A stretch of 64,000 nucleotides of DNA, taken from assembly GCA_019096065.1 (NCBI GenBank), contig JAGUCH010000006.1:1446001-1510000 (forward strand), in the 5' to 3' direction. The translations under genes were made by a program, and so were the position numbers. Shown here piece by piece: positions 18,275-29,000 of the stretch. The notes under the pieces were generated by a model. That model saw only the letters and a list, made by a program, of their open reading frames with translations, ran no database searches and was not told where the DNA came from. This DNA is from Paracyclopina nana. Lineage: Eukaryota > Arthropoda > Copepoda > Cyclopoida > Cyclopettidae. The number at the start of each line of letters is the position of its first letter. Position 1 is the first letter of the stretch.

Positions 18275-21200
18275 TTACAATTTGGATTTCATTACGTCGC
18301 CTGCCTGCTTTTGGAATTCTTGCAATTTCATTGCAAGTCCCATGTTGCCCTGGACCTTCAACTTGCCCTGAAAAAAGGCCTTTTGAGGGTTCAGCTTTCC
18401 GGTCATCAAATCCACCAAGTCATTATCCGCCAAAGATAAAGTGACATCTGGCTTATCTGCAAAAAATTGTCCACTAATAAATAAGGTCTCAAAAAAGAGA
18501 TGTATCTGGTTTTGATGGAGATTATTTTGGGCGATAGTGACGTTGTTTCGTAGAGCTTTTCATTTTCTAAGCATTTCTGCTCTTAATCAAACTTTTGCTA
18601 TTAATTACCTTTTCCGTTCAACTCAACTTTTCCATTGCCATTTTTAGCATCCACTATCCAAAGAGCTTCATTCCCATTGCTATCCTTCACCTTAAATCCA
18701 AAAATCCCCTTGACCTTCTTCACCAAATTGGCCCCATCATTTTTCAATGCCTCCTCGATTCCATCGAAAATCAAGGCTGATTTAAATCCCTTTGTTCTAG
18801 GAAAGAAAGTCAATAAGTTATGACAAGAGCAAAAAACAAAGAGCCTTTGTTGCTTTGTTAAGGCATGAGAAAGTACCACACATATACAGTTCGAGGCTAC
18901 TATCAAAACACTCATTACTAATACAAGGCTCTCGTTGAGAAGACAGCTTTCAAGTGATCGGGCGGGGTACGCACAGGAATGCCGAGTTTGACCTGATCCC
19001 ACGTCATCATGAGCATCAGCAGCCAAGGTTTGACACGCTGCTATAGCTGCTCCAGTGCTACAATTCAAAACAACTATAACGACCAGTGCAACGCTAGCTA
19101 GCTCCGCTAACCTTTTTTGCACTAGGTTGTGAAATCTTTGGCCAACAACATATTGATGTCCCACTATTTGAGAATCAATTTCTTATCAACAAAAAAGCAG
19201 TGAAATGAGATAAGTGGGGCTGAATTCCTGTGAGTGTGCTGATGTCACCCTGTGCAGCAAAAGTCTACACTACTTGGCCTAGAAGAAAACATGTCACAAA
19301 ATGTCAGCCAATATGAGATGGTACCAACTCAAGAGTGGACCAGAAATGACCACAGCTTGCCTCCCATAGCCATAGCTATGAGGCAAGCATCTAATATGGA
19401 AAGCCAAAAAAGCTGTGATTTGGGTAGTTTAGATGCTGACTGGTATCCTATTTTGAGCAGCAAGCTCCAGCCCAGAAGAAGAGCCGTGCCCACCTCTCCT
19501 CAAAAACGAAGTAGCTTCGGTGATCAGCCTGACTTTTCACGAACCACCACTTCACCCACCAGACCCTCTTTAGAAGATGAAATCGACGGAAGAGGAACTT
19601 TTGATGCAGAAGAGCTTATTAAAGAGCTGAAATCCATGCACAGAACTGAACTTGAAAACCAATTGGGCCTCTCATGGAATAAAGTTCGGGAGATTATCAG
19701 GAGGTCTGACGTCGACAGAGATGGCAAAGTTGAGTACAGAGATTTCTTGGTGACCCTACAAAACTACAGACTCAACACGGAGCAAGATTCCACGTTGAAA
19801 AGTCTGGTCCGAGCTTTTGCTTATGCTGAAGAGTTCACGTGCACACCAATCAAGTGGTTCATGATCGCAATAACGCTGATCGAGACTGCCTTCTTTGCCT
19901 ACCATTCAATTCATCTAACCACCCAGCACAACATTCCAGTCACTTGGGATGGCCCGGTCCCCTTTTGCTCTGTGCTCATCTACAATCCCAACAGAAGGTG
20001 GGAAGCGTGGAGGTTCGTTACCTACATGTTTATCCACATTGGCATCAGCCATTTCATTTTCAACATGATAATGCAAATTCTGGTCGGAGTCTTCCTCGAA
20101 ATGCAACAAGAAGGATATGCTGGATCTTTTCGGGTCATGTTGGTGTACTTTTCCGGAGTTTTGGCTGGATCCCTGGGAACCTCATTGTCTGATCCCAACA
20201 CCTACATAGCTGGAGCCTCCGGGGGCTGCTATGCTCTCATAGCTGCCCATTTGGCTACTCTGGCTCTCAACTGGCAAGAAGACAGTGCAATAAAGATAAA
20301 GAAAATCATCCACAGGCCACTGACGAGGATTGTGAGGATATTGTTCATAAGTTTTTTGACCATTCACGATGTTGCCCTGGCCATATATTTTCGAGTGGTT
20401 CTCAATGAAGAAAGCAGAACTGGATTTATGGGACATTTTTGCGGGGCACTAGCTGGACTCCTAGTTGGAGTTTTCATCCTTGATAACCGAAGGTTCGCGG
20501 TACTTTTCTAATTTAATGCAACTAATTGAGTTTGTTCTCTGCAGGGTTCAAGTCTGGGAAGTCTGGGTGCAATGGATCGCTGGGCTCCTTTTTATGCTCC
20601 TAATTGTATTTGCAATTGTGTGGAACATATTTGGCAACCAGTGGACCGACGGAACTTTTTACCCTACTCCGGATTATCAACTGTACGACGACGAGAGTGG
20701 AAACTGCAGATTCTACAACTATTTGTAACCTTCCTAGTCATCGGGATCTCCTGTGAAATTATACTTATTTAGCACTTACTTGTCATTGGCCTCGGTGAAT
20801 CCCATCTTGTACAACGCGACTACCACTGCTCCACCAAGTCCCAAGTTGTGTTGCAATGCGATTTTAGCGTTAGGCACTTGTCTTTTGTCCGCTTGGCCAC
20901 GAAGCTGAAGGCAAAGTTCAGTGCATTGAGCGAGTCCTGGACGAGGAAGATAACGTCGTTAAGTCAAGAACATTTATCTTCCTTAGATAAAGTGCAGCAC
21001 TGCGCTGTGCAAACTTTATGAATTTTTAATTTACCCGTGGCACCAAGCGGATGGCCTTTGGAAATGAGGCCTCCAGAAGGATTGATGACATACTTGCCAC
21101 CATATGTATTGTCACCCCTGTCAATAAGCTCACCAGCCTTTAGTAGAAAAAAAACAATTCCAAATGATGCAATTAATTTAATGGTGAGCCGCAGTTACCT

Positions 21201-24200
21201 TTCCCGGAGGACAAAGGCCCAAGGCTTCGTAAGTGATTAGCTCATTGGCAGAAAAACAGTCGTGGAGCTCAATGACGTCGACGTCGGTGGGTTTGAGCAT
21301 GGTCTTGTCAAAAAGCTTTTTGGATGCATTTGCAGTCATGTCATAGCCTATCATTTTAATGCAGGATTTCTCCTCAAAAGTGGAAGGAAAGTCAGTGGCC
21401 ATTTCAATGCCTAAAATCTCCACAGCCTTTTTTGGACATATTTTCAAAGTTGCTTATTTGAATCCAAAACTACTTGAAAAGCTCGGCTTACATTTCTTTC
21501 AAGGCCATGTCTTCTCACAAAATCCTCAGAGGCCAGAATAGCTGCCGCCGATCCATCAGAGGTGGGACAGCACTGAAGTTTAGTCAACGGTTCATGAATT
21601 GAAGGGGAATTCAAAATCTGATCCAGGCTGTATTCATCACGAAATTGGGAGTTCCTATACAGATAGAAATACTCATTTAGAACTGTCTTTTTTGTGTCCC
21701 TTAAAATAATTATACGGGTTGTTCACGGAGTGCTTGTGGTTCTTGTAGGCAACCTTGGCAAATTGCTCTTTGGTGGTGCCAAACTTTTGCATATGCTCTC
21801 TACCAGCATTGCCAAACATCTGGGCAGCCATGGGAGAGGCCTGAATGCCATGCTCAGAGTTCATCATCACTTCCACATGTTTGTCCATAGGATTTGTTCG
21901 ATCATCGAACTGCATCATTAAATAAATAAAAAGTAATAAAGCATAATGGCCCATACTAAATACTGCCCACGATCGCGCACTATCGCGCACAATCGCGCAC
22001 AATCGCGCACTATCGCGCACAATCGCGCACAATCGCGCACAATCGCCCACAAACGCGCAACTACTAAAAACTGCCCATGGATCAAAACGAGCACAAATGC
22101 GCACAAACGCGCACAATCTAAATACTGCCCAGAGATGATAATTAAGAGATAAAAAAAGAATAAGAGTCAAAAATACTTAAAGTAACCCTTATTAAGCAAT
22201 AACAACAACAGTACAATGTTGTCAACTCTAAGGTAAAAACCGCTACAACACTTTTCAACATTTACTTTTTTCCTAGATTTTTTTTTGCTAATTTGGGATG
22301 CTTAAATCTCAACTAAGAGCTGACTCAGCATTCTTGACCCAATGCTGAGTTTTGCTGATAATTTGAGGTACCTGAGTCAACCCCAGCCTGTAGATTAAGC
22401 AAGGATCTACAAAATCCGTTTTTTGGCTGCCCTGAAACGTCCACAGTAGTACTTTTTTTCAGCTAAGTGCAGTCTCAGCATTTTTGACCCTTTGCTGATC
22501 TCTGCTGAAAATTTGAGGCAGCTGAGTCAATTTTAAGGGCCGATTTTAGGAATACCAACAAGCTGCTAACTCCTGCCCATGTACTGAAAGTTGACAGGCA
22601 TAAAATAGAAATACAAAAATACAAAAATGCTGAGTCAGGTCTCAGAAGTGAGTAACTGACTCATTTTTGTATTTCCATTTTATGCCTGTCAACTTTCAGT
22701 ACATGGGCTTTACTTAGCAATTGTTGATACTCCTAAAATCGGCCCTTAAAATTGACTCAGCTGCCTCAAATTTTCAGCAGAGCTCAGCAAAGGGCCAAGA
22801 ATGCTGAGACTGCACTTAGCTGAAAAAAAGTACTACTGTGGACGTTTCAGGGCAGCCAAAAAACGGATTTTGTAGATCCTTGCTTAATCTACAGGCTGGG
22901 GTTGACTCAGGTACCTCAAATTCTCAGCAAAACTCAGCATTGGGTCAAGAATGCTGAGTCAGGTCTCAGAAGTGAGTAACTGACTCATTTTTGTATTTCC
23001 ATTTTATGCCTGTCAACTTTCAGTACATGGGCTTTACTTAGCAATTGTTGATACTCCTAAAATCGGCCCTTAAAATTGACTCAGCTGCCTCAAATTTTCA
23101 GCAGAGCTCAGCAAAGGGCCAAGAATGCTGAGACTGCACTTAGCTGAAAAAAAGTACTACTGTGGGCGTTTCAGGGCAGCCAAAAAACGGATTTTGTAGA
23201 TCCTTGCTTAATCTACAGGCTGGGGTTGACTCAGGTACCTCAAATTCTCAGCAAAACTCAGTATTGGGTCAAGAATGCTGAGTCAGGTCTCAGAAGTGAG
23301 TAACTGACTCATTTTTGTATTTCTATTTTATGCCTGTCAACTTTCAGTACATGGGCTTTACTTAGCAATTGTTGATACTCCTAAAATCGGCCCTTAAAAT
23401 TGACTCAGCTGCCTCAAATTTTCAGCAGAGCTCAGCAAAGGGCCAAGAATGCTGAGACTGCACTTAGCTGAAAAAAAGTACTACTGTGGACGTTTCAGGG
23501 CAGCCAAAAAACGGATTTTGTAGATCCTTGCTTAATCTACAGGTTGGGGTTGACTCAGGTACCTCAAATTATCAGCAAAACTCAGCATTGGGTCAAGAAT
23601 GCTGAGTCAGGTCTCAGAAGTGAGTAACTGACTCATTTTTGTATTTCCATTTTATGCCTGTCAACTTTCAGTACATGGGCTTTACTTGGCAATTTGTTGA
23701 TGCTCCTAAAATCGCAGTATTTAATAGTCATTTTGTTGATCCTTTTGAATATACAGGTTGGGGTTGACTCAGGCGCCCTTAACTCAAAAATATGAGTTTC
23801 TTATCATTTGTGGGCAGTATTTAGTATTTGCGCGTTTGGGTGCGATAGTGCGCGTTCGTGCGCGTTTGCGCGCGATTGTGGGCAGTATTTAGTATATACG
23901 AAGCATAATAGCATTAATTTCGAGTTCTGAGAGTCTACCTGAGATGACAAAGAGCCTCGTTGCATCTTTTCAAAGCCAAGGGCAAGGACACAATCAGAGA
24001 GGCCACCAGCAACAAATTGATAGCCCATGAAAAGAGCTGATGAACCAGTCGCGCAATTATTGTTCACGTTGAAAATGGGAATGCCTGTGAGCCCCATTTG
24101 GTACAAAGCCCTTTGACCGCAGGCGGAATCACCTTATAAATTCGTTTAAGTTTTTAATTATTAAGTTGAACAAAAAGGGGTACCATAGACATATCCAACC

Positions 24201-24430
24201 GCAGCCTGCTGGATGTCAGTGTATTTTAGGCAAGCATCTTTTAATGCTTTTCCCACGCTCTCTTCAACCATTTGAGGGTAGTCAAAATCATCTCGCCTGC
24301 CTGGCTTCTCAAACTAAAATCAGCATAAAGGTAATCTGGAAAAGTTACCTAAGATAATCATGATTTATACCTTTGTCATTCCCACCCCGACCACAAAAAC
24401 ACGCTTGCCTTGTCTCATTAAATGAGCCAT
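18275..24430 (-). CDS. ScpX: SCPx: 3-ketoacyl-CoA thiolase / sterol carrier protein 2 fusion
   Basis: A peroxisomal enzyme that thiolytically cleaves 3-oxoacyl-CoA of branched and other fatty acids and carries an SCP2 lipid-transfer domain. Ten exons: 24430-24371, 24313-24184, 24132-23939, 21909-21716, 21654-21492, 21426-21199, 21137-21035, 20936-20780, 18796-18609 and 18456-18275. They sum to 1599 bases (532 residues; human 547). The thiolase part is residues 1-410, with nucleophile Cys90 in [21 protein letters not shown] at 302-309, and [15 protein letters not shown] with His352. The SCP2 part is about 411-532, with [14 protein letters not shown] and [20 protein letters not shown]. The C-terminus is SKL, a peroxisomal targeting signal type 1. 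Exon 6 uses an A-rich acceptor (AAAAAAG). Intron 3 contains a transposon, and intron 8 contains the rhomboid gene on the other strand. Confidence 0.95.
19291..20728 (+). CDS. EF-hand rhomboid serine protease (rhomboid-related, RHBDL3/rho-4 type)
   Basis: Rhomboids cut single-pass membrane proteins within the membrane, for example EGF ligands in insects. Exons 19291-20492 and 20545-20728 give 461 residues. An N-terminal cytosolic region of about 190 residues includes one EF-hand loop at 140-151 ([12 protein letters not shown]), with Asp at 1, 3 and 5, Gly at 6 and Asp in place of the usual Glu at 12. A hydrophobic segment starts near 191, followed by the rhomboid core with [16 protein letters not shown], catalytic Ser310 in GASGG and catalytic His382 in [12 protein letters not shown] final membrane segment lies in exon 2. 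Frame is open 13 codons upstream to 19252, but no ATG is there; TGTGCAG at 19250-19256 could be the acceptor of a 5' leader exon, so ATG 19291 is my start. The whole gene lies in SCPx intron 8, on the opposite strand. Confidence 0.92.
21948..23900. mobile_element. Non-autonomous TIR transposon in SCPx intron 3
   Basis: A 1953-bp element flanked by a 9-bp direct repeat AAGCATAAT (21939-21947 and 23901-23909). The ends are inverted: ACTAAATACTGCCCAC near 21955 and GTGGGCAGTATTTAGT near 23879. A second GGGCAGTATTTAGTAT sits inside at about 23814 and CTAAATACTGCCCAG at about 22119. Between these the termini carry short repeats of the CGCGCACAATCG type. The interior is filled by a 324-bp tandem repeat listed separately. 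No transposase is seen. The 9-bp target duplication and repeat-rich ends fit Mutator-like elements, by inference. It lies in the intron between SCPx exons 3 and 4. Confidence 0.78.
22318..23700. repeat. 324-bp tandem repeat with one inverted copy
   Basis: The motif AACTGACTCATTTTTG recurs at about 22654, 22978, 23302 and 23626, a 324-base period giving over three direct copies. The segment 22318-22617 is an inverted copy of the same unit, so about 300 bases on each side of a spacer near 22620-22650 can pair into a long hairpin. The copies are nearly identical, implying recent amplification. The period is close to the 322-bp satellite at 1-8066, but I see no shared sequence. Confidence 0.92.
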
Positions 24431-26061
24431 AGTTATTTTTTACCGATGGCAGATCGATGATATAGTTCACTTTAATTGACTTATCAGTATGAAGTCAATT
24501 AACCTTTGGCACCTCTTCGCGAAATGTCAAGATAAGAGTTTGAATTTTCCCGCCGTTCTGTCACTTCATGACGTCAAATCGATGATTCCGATGGTTCCTT
24601 TTGACAGCTGTTAAAAATGCTTCTTTTCACGGGTCGCGTCGATATTTATTCAATTACATTCAATAACACTGAAGTGAGACCTCTTAAAATTCATCATCAA
24701 TGATAAGGAGGGCTGATTTGAATCAAAAAATATCAAGAGCATCGTCGATGAAGAGAAAATGTCGGCGCTTGTTGAGCTTCAAATTAAAGCCCAGAGATGG
24801 CGTAGGCTTAGTAGTTTCTAACGACGACGACGCCGTCACCGCGCTGCAATGGGATTCCTCCGCGAAAAAACAAAGCAAGCATTATCGTTAAATTAAAGGA
24901 AATTTCGAGCGACTTATTAATTTCGTCAAACGAACGAGTGTTCAAAAAGGTCGAGATTCCGTGTATTGTTCGTGATTTTTTCTGTTAAAAAACCAGACGA
25001 ACTGGACTAGTTTTGAGAAAGGGGCGGCGCCTGTCCGATTTCGCTTTTACGGGTGGCCGTTTGGTGCTTTTCGTTGTTGTACCGCCCGTGCAGCTTTGTG
25101 AGTGTGTGTGTTCTCAGTTCTGGAGCTGCTCTTCAATTCAAGCTTCCTTCCAGCGTCGGCCTCGGCTCGGCAAGAAGAGTTCAGCAGCCGCAGCAGCCGT
25201 CGAGACTCGCGCGTTGGCCCCGTGAGTCGACGACAATACAACCAAGACAAGTGAGAAAAAACCTCAAAAAGTCGGCCAATTCTCAAGTGTGGCCGTTACA
25301 CAGGCCTTTCAGTGACTAAGTGGGCCTTCGAAGGCCAAAAAATCTACCTTATTCGACATAGTTCCCCTCATCGTCGCCGCCAATAGTCGAAGCAGCGCCA
25401 GGTAAGAGAAGTCTAATGGCCCTGTGGCCTTTCTTGCGGCCCTCTACTGAACAGGATCTGCTACTTCAACGAGCTGCTTCGTGCGCTCATGATCGGCGTC
25501 AAATCGCAAAATTCAAAATAGGCTCTGCGGTCTATATAAACGTGCATGTATTTTCGCCTCCAATGGCCACAGAGGCCTGGATGGTTGATGCACGGCACAT
25601 ATTGTGATAACGGATTGTCAGAGCATTCCCTTAAAAGGACAAAACCAAAAACAATAATTGGCTTTCTTCCGATCGATCACTTTTAGCCTACCCAATTTTT
25701 TGCAATTTCACCAACACCTTTGATGACAGATGAAAAAATGTTACCCACCTGCGTTAATCTACAATTTATCTATTGCTTATGGATTCGTCTTTAATTCATG
25801 TCGATTATGCCTTTTTTCTTGGTGCATTCGCAAGCATTCAATGTATGATAGCTTTCCATTAATCGCCTATCTCACATCAATCTCGTTGATGACCAACTGA
25901 GCTCATTGATCGCGATAGTTGAGAAAGCTAAAAAATAGCTAACGCGTATTCTATGAACACATGTGAGAACCGGCAAATTAACGCAATGTTAGGATTGCAT
26001 TAATGTATATTATTCATGTTTTTTACCATATTATTTTTTCTTTCCCAGATTTCTGTTCAAG
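24431..26061 (+). promoter_or_regulatory. Divergent SCPx/Nipped-B upstream region and Nipped-B 5' leader with intron
   Basis: SCPx starts leftward at 24430 and Nipped-B rightward at 26070. The segment around 25010-25400 is GC-rich and probably carries the Nipped-B transcription start and leader exon. A good donor, CCAG then GTAAGAGAAG at 25401/25402, and an acceptor, TTTCTTTCCCAG ending at 26048, define a 647-base leader intron. A 63-codon open frame at 24700-24891 resembles nothing I know and is not called. No TATA box is clear. Confidence 0.55.
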
Positions 26062-26073
26062 ATGCCAGGATGA
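26062..26073 (+). promoter_or_regulatory. Minimal upstream ORF overlapping the Nipped-B start
   Basis: ATG CCA GGA TGA, a three-codon open frame eight bases upstream of the Nipped-B ATG. Its stop codon overlaps the main start as ATGA. Both ATGs have A at position -3. This arrangement suggests leaky scanning or termination-reinitiation control, by inference only. Confidence 0.5.
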
Positions 26074-29000
26074 ACGGAGAGATTCCAAGTGTACCGATCA
26101 CCACTTTGGCTGGAATTGCCAGTCTGACAGATTGTAAGCCTAGTTACCGTCATTTTATTGCGCGCGCATTATTCTATCCATCAAATATGCGATTGAACCT
26201 CATTGATTTAAAGCAGAATTTCAAGAATGCGCTTTGATGCGTCAGCATGCCGATTGTCAAAAAAGGTCCGACGCATGCGTCAAATTTAGGCGCACCCTCT
26301 CAGCTGACGTGAGCTTGATAGGCTCTGACGCAAGTTGACGCAAGCGCCATCTGTTGGCCTTCTCGTGTACTTGTCCTGATTATTTGTGCTTTTTCTTCCA
26401 GTGCTTCCTGAACTGCCAGTGGCTGGTCCATCGAGCTCGGGTCCACAATGTCCATCTTCAAATTATATGTACCATGCGACCATCGCGGAGGAAGCAGGAC
26501 ATTTACTCGCAAGGCCGAACGATGCTCTGACCTCGCAACTGGGCATTGCATTGGCCTCCACTCCGGTGGATCACATCACTCTCAATGCCAAAAATGTTTC
26601 TGCCTTTTCACACCAGTCGGGGCCTCCTCCGATGACGTCCAATACAAGTCACTTACAGGGTGCTCTCTACAGACGTGATCAGGGAATCTTCTACTCCCTC
26701 AACCGTCAACAGCAGCACATAGTGCAGCAACAACATTGGAACAATGGGGGAGTGCAGCAACAACCCTCTGCGGCACCAACCAGTATCGATGCCAATTACT
26801 CTCCTGGTCACTACGGACACGCCAGTCCTGCATCTCTTTCCCAAACTGGTTATCCCCAAATGAACTATGGCTACACTCAGCAGCAACAACAACAGTTTGC
26901 CTACCAGCAAGCGGCCATGTCCCCCATGATGGGGAACAGCTCACAGCACATCTCTCAAGTCCAACAGCAGCAACAACATGTGCAGCCGCATTCAGGTCTG
27001 ACGACGCACGGGGCTCCTACTCAAATAAGCAACGTGCAGGATCAGCAAACACCGGTTCAAAAGTTTGAGCCACAAACTAGTACAAATGGAGGAATGGTCG
27101 AGGGGCAAGCGGCGCAGCAACAGCTATCTAACAATAAACATGGTCACCTTCCTTCTGTGCCGCCAGAAACAGTGAATGAGGAGGCTACTCATCAAACACA
27201 GCAAATAAACCACGTTGACGTGAAGGAGGAATCTAAACCAATGTCCTCGATTGCTTCCAATAGCAAAGCCAACGTCCTCAAGCCTATGCTTATGATTAAT
27301 AAGCTTACAAAGGAGGACGAAGAATTGATGCAAAAGAGCCTGAAAGCATTTGTGAAGGAGAATCCCAAACGCGCCCAAGATCTTGGGGTTGTTGCTTCCT
27401 CGAGATCTAGAAGGGGCCTTGCTGTGAAGCACTCGGACAGTTTGTCGTCAGAGTCTGAGTCTGAAGAAGAATCCAACGCTGAGCCGAAAAAGCTGAAAAG
27501 TAAGTTTTTCCGTGCAACCGAAAAGGAGAGAGATGACGAGAAACGTCGTGCTAAGGAGGAAAGGCGGAAACGCAAGCTTGAGGATGGCGATGACCCGAGT
27601 TCTGTGGGCAAAAGAAGGCGGAAGGAGGCCACCCCTCCACCAGAAGAGGACGAACTGAAGCCTTTTGTGCCTAAAAAAAGGACTAGAAAGCTTGAGCGCA
27701 AGCTCATCCCGATGATCATGAAGATTGACGCAGACGAGCTCAGTGAGTCGGGCACGTTTTCGCGCTTCAACAAAACGGTCGAGTTGATTTTCGACAACAT
27801 GGAGGATGTGAATATGAAAGACCTGGAAGCTGCCAGCATCGAGAAAGATGGAGATATCGAGCTACCGCCTGAGATTTTAATACCCAAATATCAGCTGCAA
27901 GATCTAGCCAATGAGACTGCCAAACTGAAATCAATGGGAGCCATGGAGACGATATCCGTGGATCGGTTGATCAAGCTCCTCACTGTGCTTGAGCTTAACA
28001 TTCGAGATGGTGCCAAAGTGATTCCTCTGGTCACCGAGGACGATGACGAGGAGGAAGACAACAACAAGATGTGGATAGAAATGGCAATGGAGCGGGTCAC
28101 GAGAGCCGCGGATGCTTCCCTCACAGCCTTGCACATCATGACATCCAAGAAGATGTCCAAAAGAGTCTACATTGACGACGTGATCGATCGTGTAGCCCTG
28201 TTTCTGCGCTTCCAGCTTGCCAACACAATTTACCCATCTTACGACCCGGTGTACCGAGAGATCTCAAAGAGCAAAACCGGATACATTGGCTCCATGAAGA
28301 AAAAGCGGACGCATGCTCACACTGTCAGAGATAAGAATATTCTTTCCTTGTACAACAAGGTCACCGAGATGGTTTCCATGTTGGCTGACTTGGTCAAAAT
28401 CCAGCTTTTGACTGACACAACTGTCCTCCACATCTCCACTCTTGGAGTGGCTCCCTTCTTCGTTGAAGCTATTCCAGAACTCCAACTTGCTGCCCTCAAG
28501 CTAGTGACCAATTTGTTTGGCAAGTACGAAATGCACCGAAAGCTTCTATTGGATGATATTTTGGCGTCGATTGCGAGGCTGCCCAGCTCCAAGCGATCAC
28601 TTAGGACTTACAGGCTCAATTCTGAAACCCACATTCAAATGCTAACTGCCTTGGTGCTTCAGCTGATTCAGTGTGTTGTGACATTACCCAAGAAGCTGGC
28701 AACTATGGATGACAAATCGGCTCCCAAAGAAGATCCAGATGGTACCGATGACATTGGAACTGATGTCGATCGCGACGTCCTCATCAACAATAAATATTCC
28801 ATGGCTATGGCAACGACGCATCAGTTCCTCACTGTGTTTCTCACGAAATGTGCGACCAAAAGTGATGATGTTGACTATAGGCCTCTGTTTGAAAACTTTG
28901 TTCAAGATCTCTTGACAACCGTCAATACTCCTGAATGGCCAGCAGCTGAGTTGATTCTGTCGTTCCTGGGACGAGTGCTTCATGACAAATTTAGCAACAG

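Noticed and set aside
18601-19164. 187-codon minus-strand open frame ending in the SCP2 exon
   Set aside because: Only its last part (18796-18609) is exon; the upstream part lies beyond a splice acceptor (TTCCTAG) and has no similarity to SCPx.
22318-23700. Common origin of the 324-bp intronic repeat and the 322-bp satellite
   Set aside because: The periods are close but the sequences share no recognisable stretch in either orientation.
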